Shown here: positions 1-11,800 of the stretch, in pieces
Numbering within the stretch: position 1 is the stretch's first letter
Layout of the letters: each line of letters starts with the position of its first letter
Source: Neolentinus lepideus HHB14362 ss-1
Lineage: Eukaryota; Basidiomycota; Agaricomycetes; Gloeophyllales; Gloeophyllaceae
Assembly: GCA_001632425.1 (NCBI GenBank)
Contig: KV425693.1
Location: forward strand, 1 to 38,286
Length of the DNA: 38,286 bases
Direction of reading: 5' to 3'
Program-made: the position numbers and the translations under genes
Notes under the pieces: generated by a model
The model's database searches: none
Told to the model about the DNA's origin: nothing
Seen by the model: the letters and a program-made list of their open reading frames with translations, nothing else

Positions 1-614
1 CTATAAAGGTGGAGCCAGTGGAAGAGGTCATCGCTGTGACTTCGCGTCCGAATTCCAGGTCTAGTTCGAAGAGGAAGTTCCCGTCTTTGTCTGCTGACAG
101 ACAGCGCGAATACGACGCGGATACTGAGTTGCAAGTCAAGAGGCCCCACTTCCAAACCACCTCCCCATCAACGGTTTGGGCTTCATATGATACCCTTCCT
201 GCAGCTCCCGCCCCTCCATCCAATAGCTTGAAGAGAAAAGGCTCGTCCATCCTCCAGAAGAAGCGACACTGTCGCACCCTCCCTCGTACAACTCCCCTGA
301 GGACGAAGGCCATAGAGGATGCTACGGAGAAAAGCATACATGACGATTTCTATTTACTCGAGAGGACAAAGGAGATAAATCGTAACCTCCCTCGACGTGT
401 CCAGCCACCCCGCGCGGCCAAGACGACCCATACAGTGGTCGTTTCCGTTGAGCCTTGGACCCTTCGAAACCGGAGGAGAGCCAATGCACTGCCAACCAAT
501 CCTAGGACGAAGACTGCCGCGACCACGGCGCCTACCCCTGCTGTGAAGGCCGAGTCCAACCAGGTTGTGGTGGTCCGTCGCAGCGCTAGGAAGGCGGCGA
601 AATCTCTCGCTTAG
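1..614 (+). pseudogene. FunK1-type kinase C-terminal tail (K4), cut by the window edge
   Basis: An open frame enters from the left edge and ends at TAG 612-614. The encoded residues are a low-complexity, Lys/Arg/Ser/Pro-rich tail with nuclear-localisation-like clusters such as SSKRK and RRSARKAAKS. No kinase motif lies inside the window. It is assigned to FunK1 because it aligns base for base with 20841-21475, where the same tail follows a recognisable FunK1 kinase (K3). Compared with that copy, this one keeps CAG (Gln) where K3 has TAG, and lacks K3's 24-base insertion, so it reads to the natural end. The parent gene may therefore be intact upstream, outside the window. It is typed as pseudogene only because the kinase domain cannot be seen; partial CDS is equally possible. 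Confidence 0.6.
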
Positions 615-689
615 GAGAGGTATGGTGTCATGTCCTCTGGAACTCGTGGCCCGCGCTCGGGTAGGACGTTCTAGAGTGCTAATTTTGCT

Positions 690-880
690 CGCTCACACGG
701 ACGACGGTGAATGTGGAAGTTACGATACGAGTGCAGAGAAAGTGGCATCGTCGTGGAGACTCCAATCTCTTTACGTGCCGATGTAGGAAATGATATAAGG
801 AATTGGTCATACCATGTAGCCTGTCTAGTCGTCCACAGCACTATTCGGGCATTGAGCATAACGTGTCGACTAATTTCACA
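690..880 (-). pseudogene. Fragment of unidentified segment U (5' exon)
   Basis: On the minus strand this encodes a stretch resembling WTTRQATWY followed by SARKEIGVST and SLHSYR. Similar stretches are at 21555-21740 (-), 29140-29310 (-) and 34420-34560 (+). In the other copies the exon ends at a consensus donor (GTAAGTTCTAC); here the donor reads CGTAAC, so it is degraded. The segment is cut off shortly after this exon, where it joins the 3' flank of the FunK1 tail. The product is not recognised. Confidence 0.4.
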
Positions 881-1030
881 GGGAAATATAAAACATACAT
901 CAGTAAGAGATTCGTTTGAATCGAGGGAGATGATGTCAATAGTAGACGCAGTTGCTCACCAAGTGTTCTAGCGGCGGATCGCACTGCAGGCATAACCTCC
1001 GTACGAATCAGAGGTAATGGCCACAAAGTA

Positions 1031-1443
1031 TCCCTATGGTAGTCGCCATGTAATTGCGTCGACTATGCTGGTCTCTAGACACATTGAATGAATCTATCCT
1101 CGAGACGGCAGACCGCTCGATGAACTCACTCCTACCGGGTTTGAATCAACGTTCCGGATGAAACTCATTTCGAGTCGGCACTACGAAAAAACAGAACAAG
1201 CGAGCTATGGCGACTTGGAGGGGAGATTCACGTACAGGCTGATTGCGATGGTACGGTCAGATCTCGTAGAAAACTGGGGGGTGTATCAAGCTTTACATCA
1301 AGTCAGTTCGGTTTGCTCACTCTCAATTTTGACAGCAATATATCGTCCGTTGTAGTACGGACTTTGGCGTTCGATATTGGGATGCAGACAACGACCTTGC
1401 TGAACTAGTCCCTGGGTGCGATGTGGAAAGAGGGCATGGATGA
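1031..1443 (+). pseudogene. F-type IELRG-family remnant: exons 3 and 4 only
   Basis: This aligns with exons 3-4 of the complete F-type copy at 12114-13578. Exon 3 covers about 1031-1276, with recognisable LLPGLNQRS and an EL..-like end. The CAA codon after VVAM is TAA here. The donor that reads GTGCGT in other copies has become GGGGTG, so splicing would fail. Exon 4 starts after an AG at 1334-1335, encodes QYIVRCSTDFGVRYW and stops at TGA 1441-1443. Exons 1 and 2 are absent: the U fragment lies directly upstream. Clearly non-functional. Confidence 0.7.
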
Positions 1444-2308
1444 GGGAAAGCGCATTTAAGGGACTAAGAGTGATCGTCGAGCAGTTGTAGAATTTAAAAA
1501 AATGTTTAGAAAGAAGCGTGCTGTAATTACCACGGTCCCGTACCATAAATTGATAGTCCAGGCCATAGTAGCGAACTAATGCCAATGTGCGCACCTATGA
1601 TACATGACATCCCTGCTCATCAGGTCGTGAGATCATGCTTCCCAAGGACAGCGCTCGAGCCATTTAGTCCATCAACCGCCAAGACCAGGTCGGAACGATG
1701 AAAAGCAGCTTTGAAATCGAGCGGGAAAGGGTTTGCGGAATGTTAGATCACCGGGACTAGCTGTACCAACGGAATTTCCTGATCTCTGATATGCAGTCTT
1801 GATGATCTACCGGCACATTCCCGGTTGGCAGGATACGATAGTAGTGCTGAATAGCTTTGAGAGGAACGTAGTGAAAGAGTCAGGAGGCCGTGGTCGTCGT
1901 TCTATGGTTATTGAGGCTGATGTCGGAATGGTAAGCGAAAATTTTACGTCAGAACGAGGAGTAGCTGAACGGAGAGAACTGAACAGTCGATACAGTTTCG
2001 AAAAGTGGAACCATGCAGTCGCGCCCACAGGATCCAATGGCCGAGTCCACGTCGTCGTCTTGTAGTCGTCCTAGACAAGTATTGATCAACAGTCAAAGTG
2101 CAAGTTCCTTCATAGCCGCAACACCGGTGATATAGATGAGTGTATCCAGTGCAACTAGCAGCGAAACTGGACACATAGAGGAGCTACTACATAGACAGGA
2201 TCCCAGTTCCAGTCACGTTTGTACAGGCAGATGCAAATTTGAATCGGCGATCTCCGGAACCACTGCGATTGGCCAGCCACTGGTATCCTATGTTTAGATC
2301 AACCGCGC
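1444..2308 (+). other. Spacer between F remnant and G gene, with two exon-like stretches
   Basis: This is shared with blocks B and C. About 1640-1750 reads in frame as a short basic Ser/Ala/Lys-rich peptide (LEP.SPSTAK...AKS in the better copies), similar in style to FunK1 tails. About 1880-1936 encodes GRGRRSMVIEADVGM and ends at a donor-like GTAAGC. No complete gene can be built here. The spacer contains the point corresponding to the transposon insertion site in block B (ggacTAgctg, 1754-1763). Confidence 0.4.
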
Positions 2309-2324
2309 TTGTCCTGAAAGCTCG

Positions 2325-2404
2325 GTACAAAGGCTGTACAGACCACTCTATATAAACCAGTCCACAGAACAGCGCCCACACCTCATAACTTGCATCCTGC
2401 TAAA
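2325..2404 (+). promoter_or_regulatory. Core promoter of the G-type family copy A
   Basis: A short inverted repeat GTACA-AAGGC-TGTAC (2325-2339) is followed by a TATA box, TATATAAA (2349-2356), about 50 bases before the ATG at 2405. The same arrangement precedes copies B and C. The palindrome is a candidate activator site; that role is inferred from conservation and position only. Confidence 0.6.
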
Positions 2405-3619
2405 ATGCCCTCCATCGCCGATATGTCGATCATCGAGCTCCGGGCCTCCCAACCGAGGGGCTACGACCCGGCTCAAGAATTATTGTCGGGAATAAAGAGT
2501 ACGAGTATTATGATAGCGACGACGACGACTCAATCGAAGATGTCCCTTGGCCTGGAAGAACGCTATACAAGATGATCAAGTGTATCTCTGCTCCCATCGA
2601 GATGTTCATCAGCAACGGCCCCGACGCGATATATGCTAGACTGATGGATGCGCCACGTCTCTATCCAAGATATAAATAAGAGTGTGTGGGGCTCTAACAT
2701 TGGGCTGTGAATGTGCCCTGGAATTTAATGTACCACGGGTGGGAGGCCTACCGGCCTGCTACACGAGTGGTAGATTTCGTAATGTAAGCACTCAAACAGC
2801 TGCGCTAGTGACGCCAATGACCTAGCTGGATGGCATTCAGTGATTGTAGATATTCATTCTCAGTTCGATTAAAAGAGGCATACTATTTTATCCTAGTGCT
2901 GGCGTACAGCGCCCTTGGCGATGGCGGGAGTCCAGACATGCCTTACTACCCATCATGCCACTTATTTAAGGAGCGCTTCAGCGCATATACGAGGAAGGGT
3001 GTCGGAACATATCCTTTGCGAGGCATTCACGTCCAATATTCAATTTTCTTGTCTGCAAACGCGATATCCTACGTCTAATGTGTTGTGGAGAAGAGGAAGT
3101 ACCGCAACTCATTATGTATGCACGTTCATTGCTCCTCTATCCTTATTATGTGATTAACAATATCCAGTGGGACCACTAATCGCAAGATTGGATGCACGGA
3201 AAATTTTATACAATTATGTCGATTCAATCCTTGGTTTATTGGGACCACGTCTGATATTGAGATGGCAAATCGTGCACTGAATCGACTCCTCCCGAATTTG
3301 AAGCAACATCCGGTCGATGAAACCCACTTCGAATCTGCATTGCGAGACGCAACGGATACTCTATATGAAGACAGGGTGGTAAGCTTGAGACACCGACAGA
3401 CGCAGCTGGAGATACAAGAGCTCATTGAAAATCTGGTGCGTGTCTCAAACCTAATAATGCATCGATCACCTTACCCACTCTCTGATTAATCAGCTATATA
3501 TTGTGCCTTGTGGTCCGACATACAGCATCCGGTGTTCACTTTGGTCTGAGAGGCATTACCGCTTGTATGAAAAATTCGAGAAGGAATGGATGCCACTGAA
3601 TGGAATATGGGTTCTGTGA
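2405..3619 (+). pseudogene. IELRG-family gene, G-type, copy A (frameshifted)
   Basis: It has the family's four-exon plan: exon 1 2405-2783, exon 2 2841-3115, exon 3 3168-3435, exon 4 3494-3619. Introns are 57, 52 and 58 nt with GT-AG ends. Exon 1 starts with MPSIADMSIIEL, then loses one base near 2441 (CGTGGCC has become CGGGCC), which throws the rest out of frame. The middle of exon 1 is shortened around the GNGPDA motif, and exon 2 has further indels and an in-frame TAA in the LIY region. Exons 3 and 4 are open, including NRALNRLLPNLKQHPVDET and LYIVPCGPTYSIRCS, ending at TGA. The function of the family is unknown. The 3' half looks much fresher than the 5' half. Confidence 0.75.
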
Positions 3620-5281
3620 GTGCGGGAAGAGCATTGGCATACGGAGGCGAGTTCATGTTATCCATTACTGCTCCCAGTCTGCCCTTCAAATTTGTATTGC
3701 AAAGCATGACTTCGCTGTTTGTATCGTATGTATCCCTTCGTGGTTTGATTGTACGCAGTGAGGTGGCATTGTCTTGCCCGTTCTCTATGGAAATCTATGT
3801 TTCAGATTGGTACCGAGCATTGAAACGCTGACTCTTCCCTTGGATGCAGGTCTCTCGAATAGGTCTTTGTCGCAGTGTGCAACTTTGAACGTGATACTAG
3901 TTCGAGAGCGTAGAGCGATGAGATTTATTGACCTGGAATATGAAGACCAAGGTGACGCGAATGCTACAAAAGGTGAGAGGGGTTGACGATATATCTGTAT
4001 GACAATGGAGAAGGCAGTGTGTGCCATAGATGTCCTTGGTCGAAGTACTAGGGGGTGCCTTGGACGATGCCATGAACAATAGCTTGCGGGAAACATACAG
4101 TTCATGACAGAATGTCGCTCAGAGCTCTTGAGCATACCATGGCTGGATGTCCCTCACTCATGGATTGGTCATCCCGTCTAGTGCGATCAGAGGTGGAATG
4201 TATGCCACTCGGACTTGGGACGTGATGCGAGTAAGATAAGAGCAGTGCCTAGGAGAGTGCGGTGGAAGTGATTTTCAGGTGTGGAGGGGCATGTCTATTG
4301 ATTCTGATGTGCGTGGAGATCTACAGAACTATCCAGTCCTTAGAGGTGATGGAGAGGCTTGTGCTGGCGAGAGTTGAAGAATATGAATGGCGTTGAGGAT
4401 GTAGTGTGATAATCGCCGAATATTATGTGATTGAGGGTTACCAGCATAATCTGTGAACTTTGCTCGACCTGCTCGACCTGATAAAGACCCCCAACTCCAC
4501 TGTATATTCTCAATATCGCCTTTGAACATCAGTTAAGACAATTATAAGTAAGTACACAAGATTCACTTACCTCAGGAATCTGAACTCTTGGGCAGACAGT
4601 GGCACACCGACTTCATACTCGACAAGAGGTCTTGTCGGACGTGCAAATACGTGTTGATTTTACATTGAAAATCTGGCAGCTGCAGATGATGTAGGAGCTC
4701 GTCACCGGATTTTCAATACCGCCACATATCCAAGGACCATACGGGAAGTAGACATATTTCATTGATGGCCATTGTTCGAAAGCGGGCTCGGTCCCGTGTT
4801 GTGAGAACGTGTGCATTGTAGTCACAGAAGTTGTCATAACAATGAAAAGAAATTTTATAGAAGCTAGATTGCAATGAAAGAACCTTCCATATCGGGCTGC
4901 CCATCGATAGGAAGCTCAGCAGCCCGATATATGTCTACTTTGGGTGTGCGGTCACGATGTTTTGCAAAACTGCAGCTATGGACGTTTGAGTGTAAGTGCA
5001 GCTATGCATATTCTCATAACGAAAAAGATGGCAGGGTTGAATGAGCGGTGCTGTGCATCGCCACTGTGGTTGTGGCGCAGAAACGCGTGACACAGAAGCG
5101 TGACATCTCAAGCGTGCTTCAAGCGAGCACGTGTGCTACTTAGCGTCGCTCAATTAGGTAATTCCGACATGACCGCTTCTCTCGCTTGACCACCAACCAC
5201 ATCGTTGACGGACGCCACACCATATCGAGTGAAACAGAGACATCGTCAAGGATCAAGGTCACACAAGCCACACGATGAAAG
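3620..5281. other. Intergenic stretch between copy A and kinase K1
   Basis: 3620-3757 is the conserved 3' flank also found after copy B (27554-27690) and copy H. Beyond it no gene can be supported. On the minus strand, about 4330-4900, there is one plausible intron (consensus GTAAGTGAAT donor at about 4571, AAAG acceptor near 4520) between short open stretches, one reading EYEVGVPLSAQEFRF. The frames do not join into a protein, so at most this is a decayed unknown gene. 5065-5115 holds the repeated word GCGTGACA. Confidence 0.35.
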
Positions 5282-5289
5282 TATATATA
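5282..5289 (+). promoter_or_regulatory. TATA box of kinase K1
   Basis: TATATATA lies 93 bases before the chosen start codon at 5382. This leaves a short 5' leader and supports that start over upstream in-frame ATGs such as 5205. Confidence 0.5.
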
Positions 5290-5381
5290 CCCGAACTCGA
5301 ACATGTCCACGTACGTCTCTTGATTTCTGCTCGTGCCGCTCGCGTTCGTACCTCCCTTCTGATGGGGATGCTTTCTCTGGG

Positions 5382-8013
5382 ATGGGATCAAATATCTTTT
5401 CAACGTCGTTCTCTGCTCCGTCGCGCGATATCACTGGGCTTATGGGTGGAAATCGCCAGGTTACGCACTCAGAACACCGTCTCTACGCAGGGATCGAAGG
5501 CAGCTCTTGCATACACAGTCCTGTGGATATCGACACTTTCTTCACCGAAGTGTTTCATGGTGGACTTAAGTTCTCATCCATCCGCAACCCGAAGCTGTCC
5601 CGGATCCGACGCAATCTGGCCAAAGTGAAGCCTAAGGTGTTAAACGGGAACCTATCAGAGAAGCCGATGTATGATCCATTGGTACGCTTTTCGGATGGTT
5701 ATCTACAAACCTCCCTCACTCTTCTCTTCTCTAGGTTAAAGCGTGCAACAGCATCACAGAGGAATATCCTGGCAAGGCGCTACCTATTTCCTTTCACGAG
5801 TGGGCCGATCGACGACACCAGGAGTCGAACGATCCCAACCGCCGCTTACGTACAATTCCAGATATATCGATTATTCACAGAGGCCATCGCCTTCGGAAGA
5901 ATGTGGAGTACGGAGACCAGTACTGGGGTCGTGGCGTTGGGTTCATTGAAGTGAAAGCGAGGGAAGATCAGGACCCGTTCTACCAGTATGACGGCGCAAA
6001 AAAGCTGAACGAAGAACAGCACAGTAACTGGTGTCAACTTCAAGAGTACGCTGTCATCGCCTTTCTTACTATCCCTCACTCCTACTTGTTGGGTATTGGC
6101 GTCTTTGACGACAAAGCTCGTCTTTACCGGTGGGACCGGTCGTCAGTTTTAATGTCAGCCCCGATAGATTGCAAGACGGACCCGATTCCACTGGCGTACT
6201 TCATTGGGGGCATGGCGCTCTATGAGAACAGTGGCATGGACGATACTATTGATCGGTCAGTCTTCTCTTCTGCCGAGGTGAAACTGATCGAGGAGGAGTA
6301 CGCCCGCGCTGTATCATCAGGAATCCTTCAAAAGTACACAAGCTGTAGACCAGGAGAAACACTGATTGATGAAAGTTCTCGACTCGTAGTCCCGGACAAA
6401 TCTCGCGGGTGGCACACGTACCTCACCTTAGGACGGCCGGTCTTCTGTAGTCCTTCCCATATTGGTCGTGGAACGCGTGTCTGGTTGGCAAAAAGGACGG
6501 GGCGCTCAGCCGAGGGCGAAGACTTAGTCATTATCAAAGACTCATGGCAACCGAGGAATCGCAAGACGGAAGGAGGGATTTATAAGGCCATCGGCGAGAA
6601 TATTTTTGGAATCGCACGTTTCCTATACGACTTCGACGTCTGTCGTCCCAATGCTGATGAGGAACCTCATTCGACGGCGGGCGCAAGGCTGAACAAGTCC
6701 CGGGAGAGGCATTACCTCACAGATCGTGTGCACCATCGGTGTATATTGTCTTCTGTTGGCATTCCACTCTCTCATTTCACTTATACGAGGCAATTGCTTG
6801 AAGTCCTCCGAGATGTTGTCAAGGGTACGTACTTGACTATCTCATTGCTTGTCGGTACTCACACATTCCACAGGGCTTCAAAAGATGTCTGGGAAAAAAA
6901 TACTTCATCGTGACATCAGCACAAACAACATAATGATTAGCGCGAGCCCTGAGAAGGAACACGGAGCGAAGGGGTTTCTCATAGACCCCGAGTTCGCTGT
7001 AACGCCAGATATGGTCGACTTGGAGAAGGAGCTGAAGATGCTGACTGTAAGTCTCAATTTCTTCCTGAAGTTTCTTCACAATAACTCTTTTATTGAAGGG
7101 TACAATGGCGTTTATCTCTATTGATCGTTTAGAGAAACCGGCAGGGGGTCACCAACCATGGCACGACCTGGAGTCCGTCTTTTGGGTTTTACTTCACACC
7201 GTTTTCCGACATGTTCGCTGTTATGTTGTGGAATCGGGCCAGAATAAGCCAGGGTGGGAGTTCTTGGCACCTCTGTTCGACACTTCAGATCCGTCTAGCC
7301 GAAGTGATTTCCTTGTCCGCAAGACACGAAATCTACACGTAGTTGATAACGAGCCCTTAACTATGTGTCTCCATCGGCTAGGCAAACTTGTGTGGAGCCA
7401 GTACTTCGGCCAGTACTTGAATGCTCCGCACCCTTTCCCGGAGGAGCTAAATCAGCTTACGCACGAAAATGTTATCGCCGCATTTGAAGAGGCTATTGAC
7501 TCCGGCGGATGGCCCCAGGATAACGATGCCTCAACTCCGTTCGAGCTTATCCAAAAGCAAAGTCAGCAGGGGAAGGGAGTCATTGACGCTCAACTTCAGC
7601 AGGGCTTCCTTGCAGTACATGGCTATCCTTCCCCTTCTCCTCCTCCATCTCAAGTTCAACAACTCGAGGAAGACCTTTCCAGGGCTGCTGAACAAAATGA
7701 ACTTGCGGAATTGATGCCACCTCCAGAATCTGTTCCCGTCCCAGGACCTTTGCGCTCCAAGCGGAAGCAGCCCACCGACAGTGTGCTACTTCCCGATGCG
7801 CCATCCAGTTCCAAGCGGTCTCGGAGGGACTCCATCGTGACGCGTTCGACCACAGCCAAGAAAACTTCCGAGCGGTGTTCTGGCCGTAGCAAGGCGCGTA
7901 ACTCTGCTGACGACAGTGTGACTGGGACGCACCGACGGTCGGGTGCGCCTGGATCGAAGACTCGATCTACGACGCGTCTTACTCGCTCCATGACTCGTGC
8001 AAGTCGTCCTTGA
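5382..8013 (+). CDS. FunK1-type fungal protein kinase K1 (complete, 4 exons)
   Basis: Spliced model: 5382-5681, 5735-6824, 6874-7046, 7099-8013, encoding 825 residues, with introns of 53, 49 and 52 nt. All joins keep frame and there is no internal stop. FunK1 kinases are a large expanded family in mushroom-forming fungi with presumed Ser/Thr kinase activity. The N-terminal FunK1 region includes LSEKPMYDPL and GVGFIEVKARED. The glycine-loop equivalent is HIGRGTRVW and the ATP-binding Lys is about residue 368 in VIIKDSW. The catalytic loop HRDISTNNIM has Asp about 477. The metal-binding Asp is about 501 in LIDPEFA, so DPE replaces DFG. Then come GTMAFIS and the HDLESVFWVLL helix. Residues from about 690 are a basic, Ser-rich, nuclear-localisation-like tail. 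The start follows a TATA box. The last intron position matches K2. It appears functional; substrate unknown. Confidence 0.85.
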
Positions 8014-8514
8014 ATGATGTAGCTACATTTTGTGGCTCTTCTCGTTTGCGATCGTCTTAATGCTGTTATGTATCTCTCGCTTTATCGTCATTCTACTATC
8101 TTCATCCAGTTCTTGTTTTACCTGCTTATTGTAAAAGTTCGTTCTCAAAGCTTGTAGTGCATCAGGCACGCTGCTCACTCTTCAGTGAGCTATTGAGTGG
8201 ACGGTAAGATTATATTGCAGCAATTAGGTATGATTATCATGATTTATTACAGAGGGACGTTTTGGAATCGTCATAAGTAGATCAACAATCCGAGATATGA
8301 AAGCCAGTCAGCTTCCGACTTGTGAACAAAAGCATCTGCGCATCTATAAGACGGGTGAATCGTGATTGCAAAATCAGTTCGCTATTATAGCCTGGGATAT
8401 TGATTTATTCTGGACGACGACGGTACCATGGTGAGTCCAGAACACTTCTTTTCAAACAATATTGATAATCATACAGCTGCTCGACGATCACTCAGAACTC
8501 TTATCCCCCTCAAT
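8014..8514. other. 3' flank of K1
   Basis: AT-richer sequence without an open frame or recognisable element. It presumably holds the K1 terminator; no clear signal can be singled out. Confidence 0.4.
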
Positions 8515-8870
8515 TCCATTTTCCCTCTCCATGCCCGCTTTGCACATTACCTAATTCAGCAACGTCGTCATCGACAGCCCAGTATTGAATGCCTGAGTCT
8601 GCACCACAATGGACGATATATTGTTGTCGAAGTGAGTCAACTGGGCTGATACGATATAAAGCTTAATATGCTCACCAGTTTCTCTACGAGGTCCGCCCGC
8701 TCCATCGCACTTTGTCTGTACGCAAACCTCCATTCCTAGCCGCCATAGCTTCCTTGAGCTGTTCTCCGTAGTTCTGACTCGAAAATGGTTGTATTAGGTG
8801 GGTGTTAATTCAAACTCATGAAGAGAGACTTCAACGAATGGTCTGCCGACTCGAGACAAGATCTATTTAA
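8515..8870 (-). pseudogene. F-type IELRG-family remnant on the minus strand
   Basis: Minus-strand sequence aligns with exons 3-4 of the F-type copy at 12114. Exon 3 spans about 8870-8676 and ends ...ERADLVEKL at a GTGAGC donor. The intron follows, and exon 4 begins at 8623 with QYIVHCGADSG, followed by YWAVDDDVAEL. The acceptor AG has mutated (GACAAC before AAT), and the exon 3 frame is broken. Exons 1-2 are absent. An isolated dead fragment near K1. Confidence 0.6.
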
Positions 8871-11800
8871 AATGTGTAGAACCCTGCGTAGTCGACATAA
8901 TGAGAGATGACCAGCCACAACATCTCTGGCTCATTGGAATAGAAAACCTGACTTTCTTAATGGTTCTACGGAGCTAAGTGGCTAGGCAGCATACGACCTT
9001 TACCTCCATCAAAGCCTCTCACCCGCGATTTCCGGTGGCATTCACGTCACCTCGGTCCATCCCACTCCTGATTCTCTCCGTCATCGAACTACATTCAAAG
9101 CCGCATGCCGTGACAAATACCTATTCGAGAGGCTTGCATCTCCTACCAAGGACCCAGTCAGCATTTCCGCCTTCGGTCCAATCCGAGACATAGACTTTGC
9201 ATAGAGAACAGGAGAGACGGCGCCATCTCACTGCGTATGAAACCCCCAGTCCTGTGTGCAGGATTTTCCAGAGGTTTGCGCTGGATACACCCTCGCATAA
9301 CTTGCAGTCTCATCCTCTCACCGACGCATGTCCAATGTCTTTACACTACCACCTGTACGATGCTGCAGACATCCAAGCACATTACCTCAGCACATCATCT
9401 CTCATTGTTGCATCTTCTACCTTCCTCTCTAAATATCCCCAAGTCTGCGGGACATATACACCACTGCAATAACTCACTGGTTTCGTGCTGGACAAAATGT
9501 CCAAATCCTGAGCGAGATGTCCGGCTTCTTTTTTAGGGACGGCTGATGCATGAGCGTTCATTACGCACACCGGCATGCCGACCAACGATGCTCAAATTCC
9601 CGACGTTCTATACATTGAAAGCGAAGTCAGGACGTACCTGCGCTGCCAAGAACTTGGTCTGCTGCTTCTACCTCTGTCGCCTCAATGAGCCCGAGTGGCA
9701 TCTACATCACATCGGGGCCCCTTGCAGACCATCCACCTCGGTCTATTCAATCATGGAATGCTCCTCTTCTTTCGTGATGCATCGCACCTTCGCTTCGAAT
9801 AACTGAGAAGCCGTGTGCCAGTCTCAGCAATGACCGGGTCAGTGCTTGCCACTCACATATGCGTCGTAGAGCTCTCCAATGCGACTTAATGCTGATTTGT
9901 TGACGAATCACGTGCTGGACTCTCTATCGCAGGTGTATCGCGAGTGCAAGCAGATTCAAAATGTGGCGGTAGTAGTACCTTCTTCGCTGGGACCCTAACC
10001 CCGGCTTGCCGTTTCCCGCATCATTCCTGCTTCCGCCCATGTCCCTTGTTCAGCACGAAAACCGCTTGACCACTTGGCTTCAAGTTGTCACTCTGCTCTG
10101 CATGCATCCACTTCAACCCATTCGCACGATTATACTGATATTTTTCTAGCTGGGACAACAACTCCTTCGTACCCATCACCCTACCTTAGTAATGCTACCA
10201 TGGCACTCCTTCCGGGATTTTCTAGTCTATATCTTGAGGAAATGGGGTACTCTTCTTGCGGCCAAAACTTTGGTCCACTCGCATGGACGATCCAACAAGT
10301 ACATGTCAAGTGGTCCTTCGACATCTCGTCTGTCGCATTCCATGACTCGATCTGAACGCACTTGAGCCCATCAAAACGGAATGGAGTCCTTTCTGCCATC
10401 GTCGTCCCCTTTAACTGCTGATAATCATGTCCTACTCAAACCAGATTCTCATCCAACGTTTGTGGATGTACTTCGTTCGTATTGTACCCTTGTTCGGAAC
10501 GAAAATTCCATTTCAGTGATCCTGACTCCTACGTGTTCGTCCTACTCCGAAGCTTTCCACCTCATGACGCGAATAGTGACCCAACACTGTTCTAGGCGAC
10601 AACGCCAAACATACTTTTAGACTGACATTTTGGCGATAATTCTTTATGCTGTGTCCGGCCATACCTAGTGAGTTTTCAAGCAGTCCAAAGTTCCAAGACG
10701 TAACCTTTCAACCAAAGGAGATGGCCCAGGGCATACGGATTTGGTAGTCCGAGGTGAAAACAGGGCCGCAGTGGTGTTTCTGTCCGTCTCGAAGAGATGC
10801 GAGGGGTCAAGATCGATACTTTCTGTCCAGTAGCCACACTTTCTCCATACGCGCCGTGAGGTCTATGACGAGTGCTGTTCCCAGCTGAGAACTTGGGATG
10901 CGAGAAGGGTCCTGCACGCAGATAAGCGCGAGGTGAAGCCGAGACCACTTAGGAACTGGCAGAACAGAGTCGATTGGACTCCCGTATTGCAAAGTTTGGC
11001 GTATAGCAGCACGTCGCTCAAAGCTCAAAACGGAGACAACAAGATAAAGTAGACTCACAACAGCAGCCTTGTGCTCTCGGCTCCTGGATGGCGGGGAAGT
11101 GTAGCAGTGATTTCACATGTTATATCGACCTGGGCCATCTACAGACGCCAAGATGGAATTGCGTTGTGTCATTCTCTCTGTCAACTCCAAGGATCCCATG
11201 TCATTTGGAGAAGGTATATATGGGCTCCAAGATAACAAGAACAACACTGACATGAAGCGATTGAGATATCCATTGCTATCAGTTCGCGGCCAGACTATTC
11301 ACGCAATGAATTACGGGTGTGGCTGAATAGAGCGATTAAGCGACAAGGGATCTTGCGTGGCGTCGACTGTACAAGTACTCAGGTTTCGTGAGGACGATCA
11401 GGCAGGATCAAAACGATTGAGAAGGGCTGGTATCGTCCTCGGACCGCTGTATACTCTAAACTGGAAAACAACGATTAGTGGTGTAGTTCATTCGTCTGAA
11501 ATAGCAGTAGAGAGTGGAGTATACCTCTTGCACGTGAATTATATTACTGAAATATATTGCAATTCGCCTACAGAGAGCGGTGGCTGTCCAATGAACCAAT
11601 AAGAGAAGCCAGAGCATAATGAGAGCAGAAGCCAGTAGACCTGTCAAGGACGGGAACCCGGGTGACGTACCGCCCAAAGACTTGTTACGTTCGACTCAAT
11701 TTGCTCATCATCAACTCGGAACAAGCTATTTGCCACAGAGATCCAACTGAGTTGTGTCATTCTGTCTGTAAGCTCCAAACGTCTTAGAGTGAACTAGATA

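Larger units (their letters stand above)
1..3757 (+). repeat. Block A: first copy of a composite segmental duplication
   Basis: The order is FunK1 tail, reversed U 5' exon fragment, F-type exons 3-4, spacer, G-type IELRG gene, then about 140 bases of conserved 3' flank. The same order occurs in block B (20841-27690, interrupted by a transposon). Blocks A and B share the junction between the kinase 3' flank and the U fragment (about 690 and 21555), so both descend from one rearranged ancestor. Similarity to block B stops near 3757. Confidence 0.75.

Noticed and set aside
4330..4900. Possible spliced minus-strand gene with a good GTAAGTGAAT donor
   Set aside because: The frames on either side of the intron do not join without stops, and there is no similarity to other parts of the window.
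5205..5381. Earlier in-frame ATG for K1
   Set aside because: It precedes the TATA box (5282-5289) and encodes sequence unlike FunK1 N-termini; the ATG at 5382 fits the promoter better.
8980..10620. Possible decayed retrotransposon in the pyrimidine-rich stretch
   Set aside because: No reverse transcriptase, RNase H, integrase or LTR pair could be found by eye on either strand.
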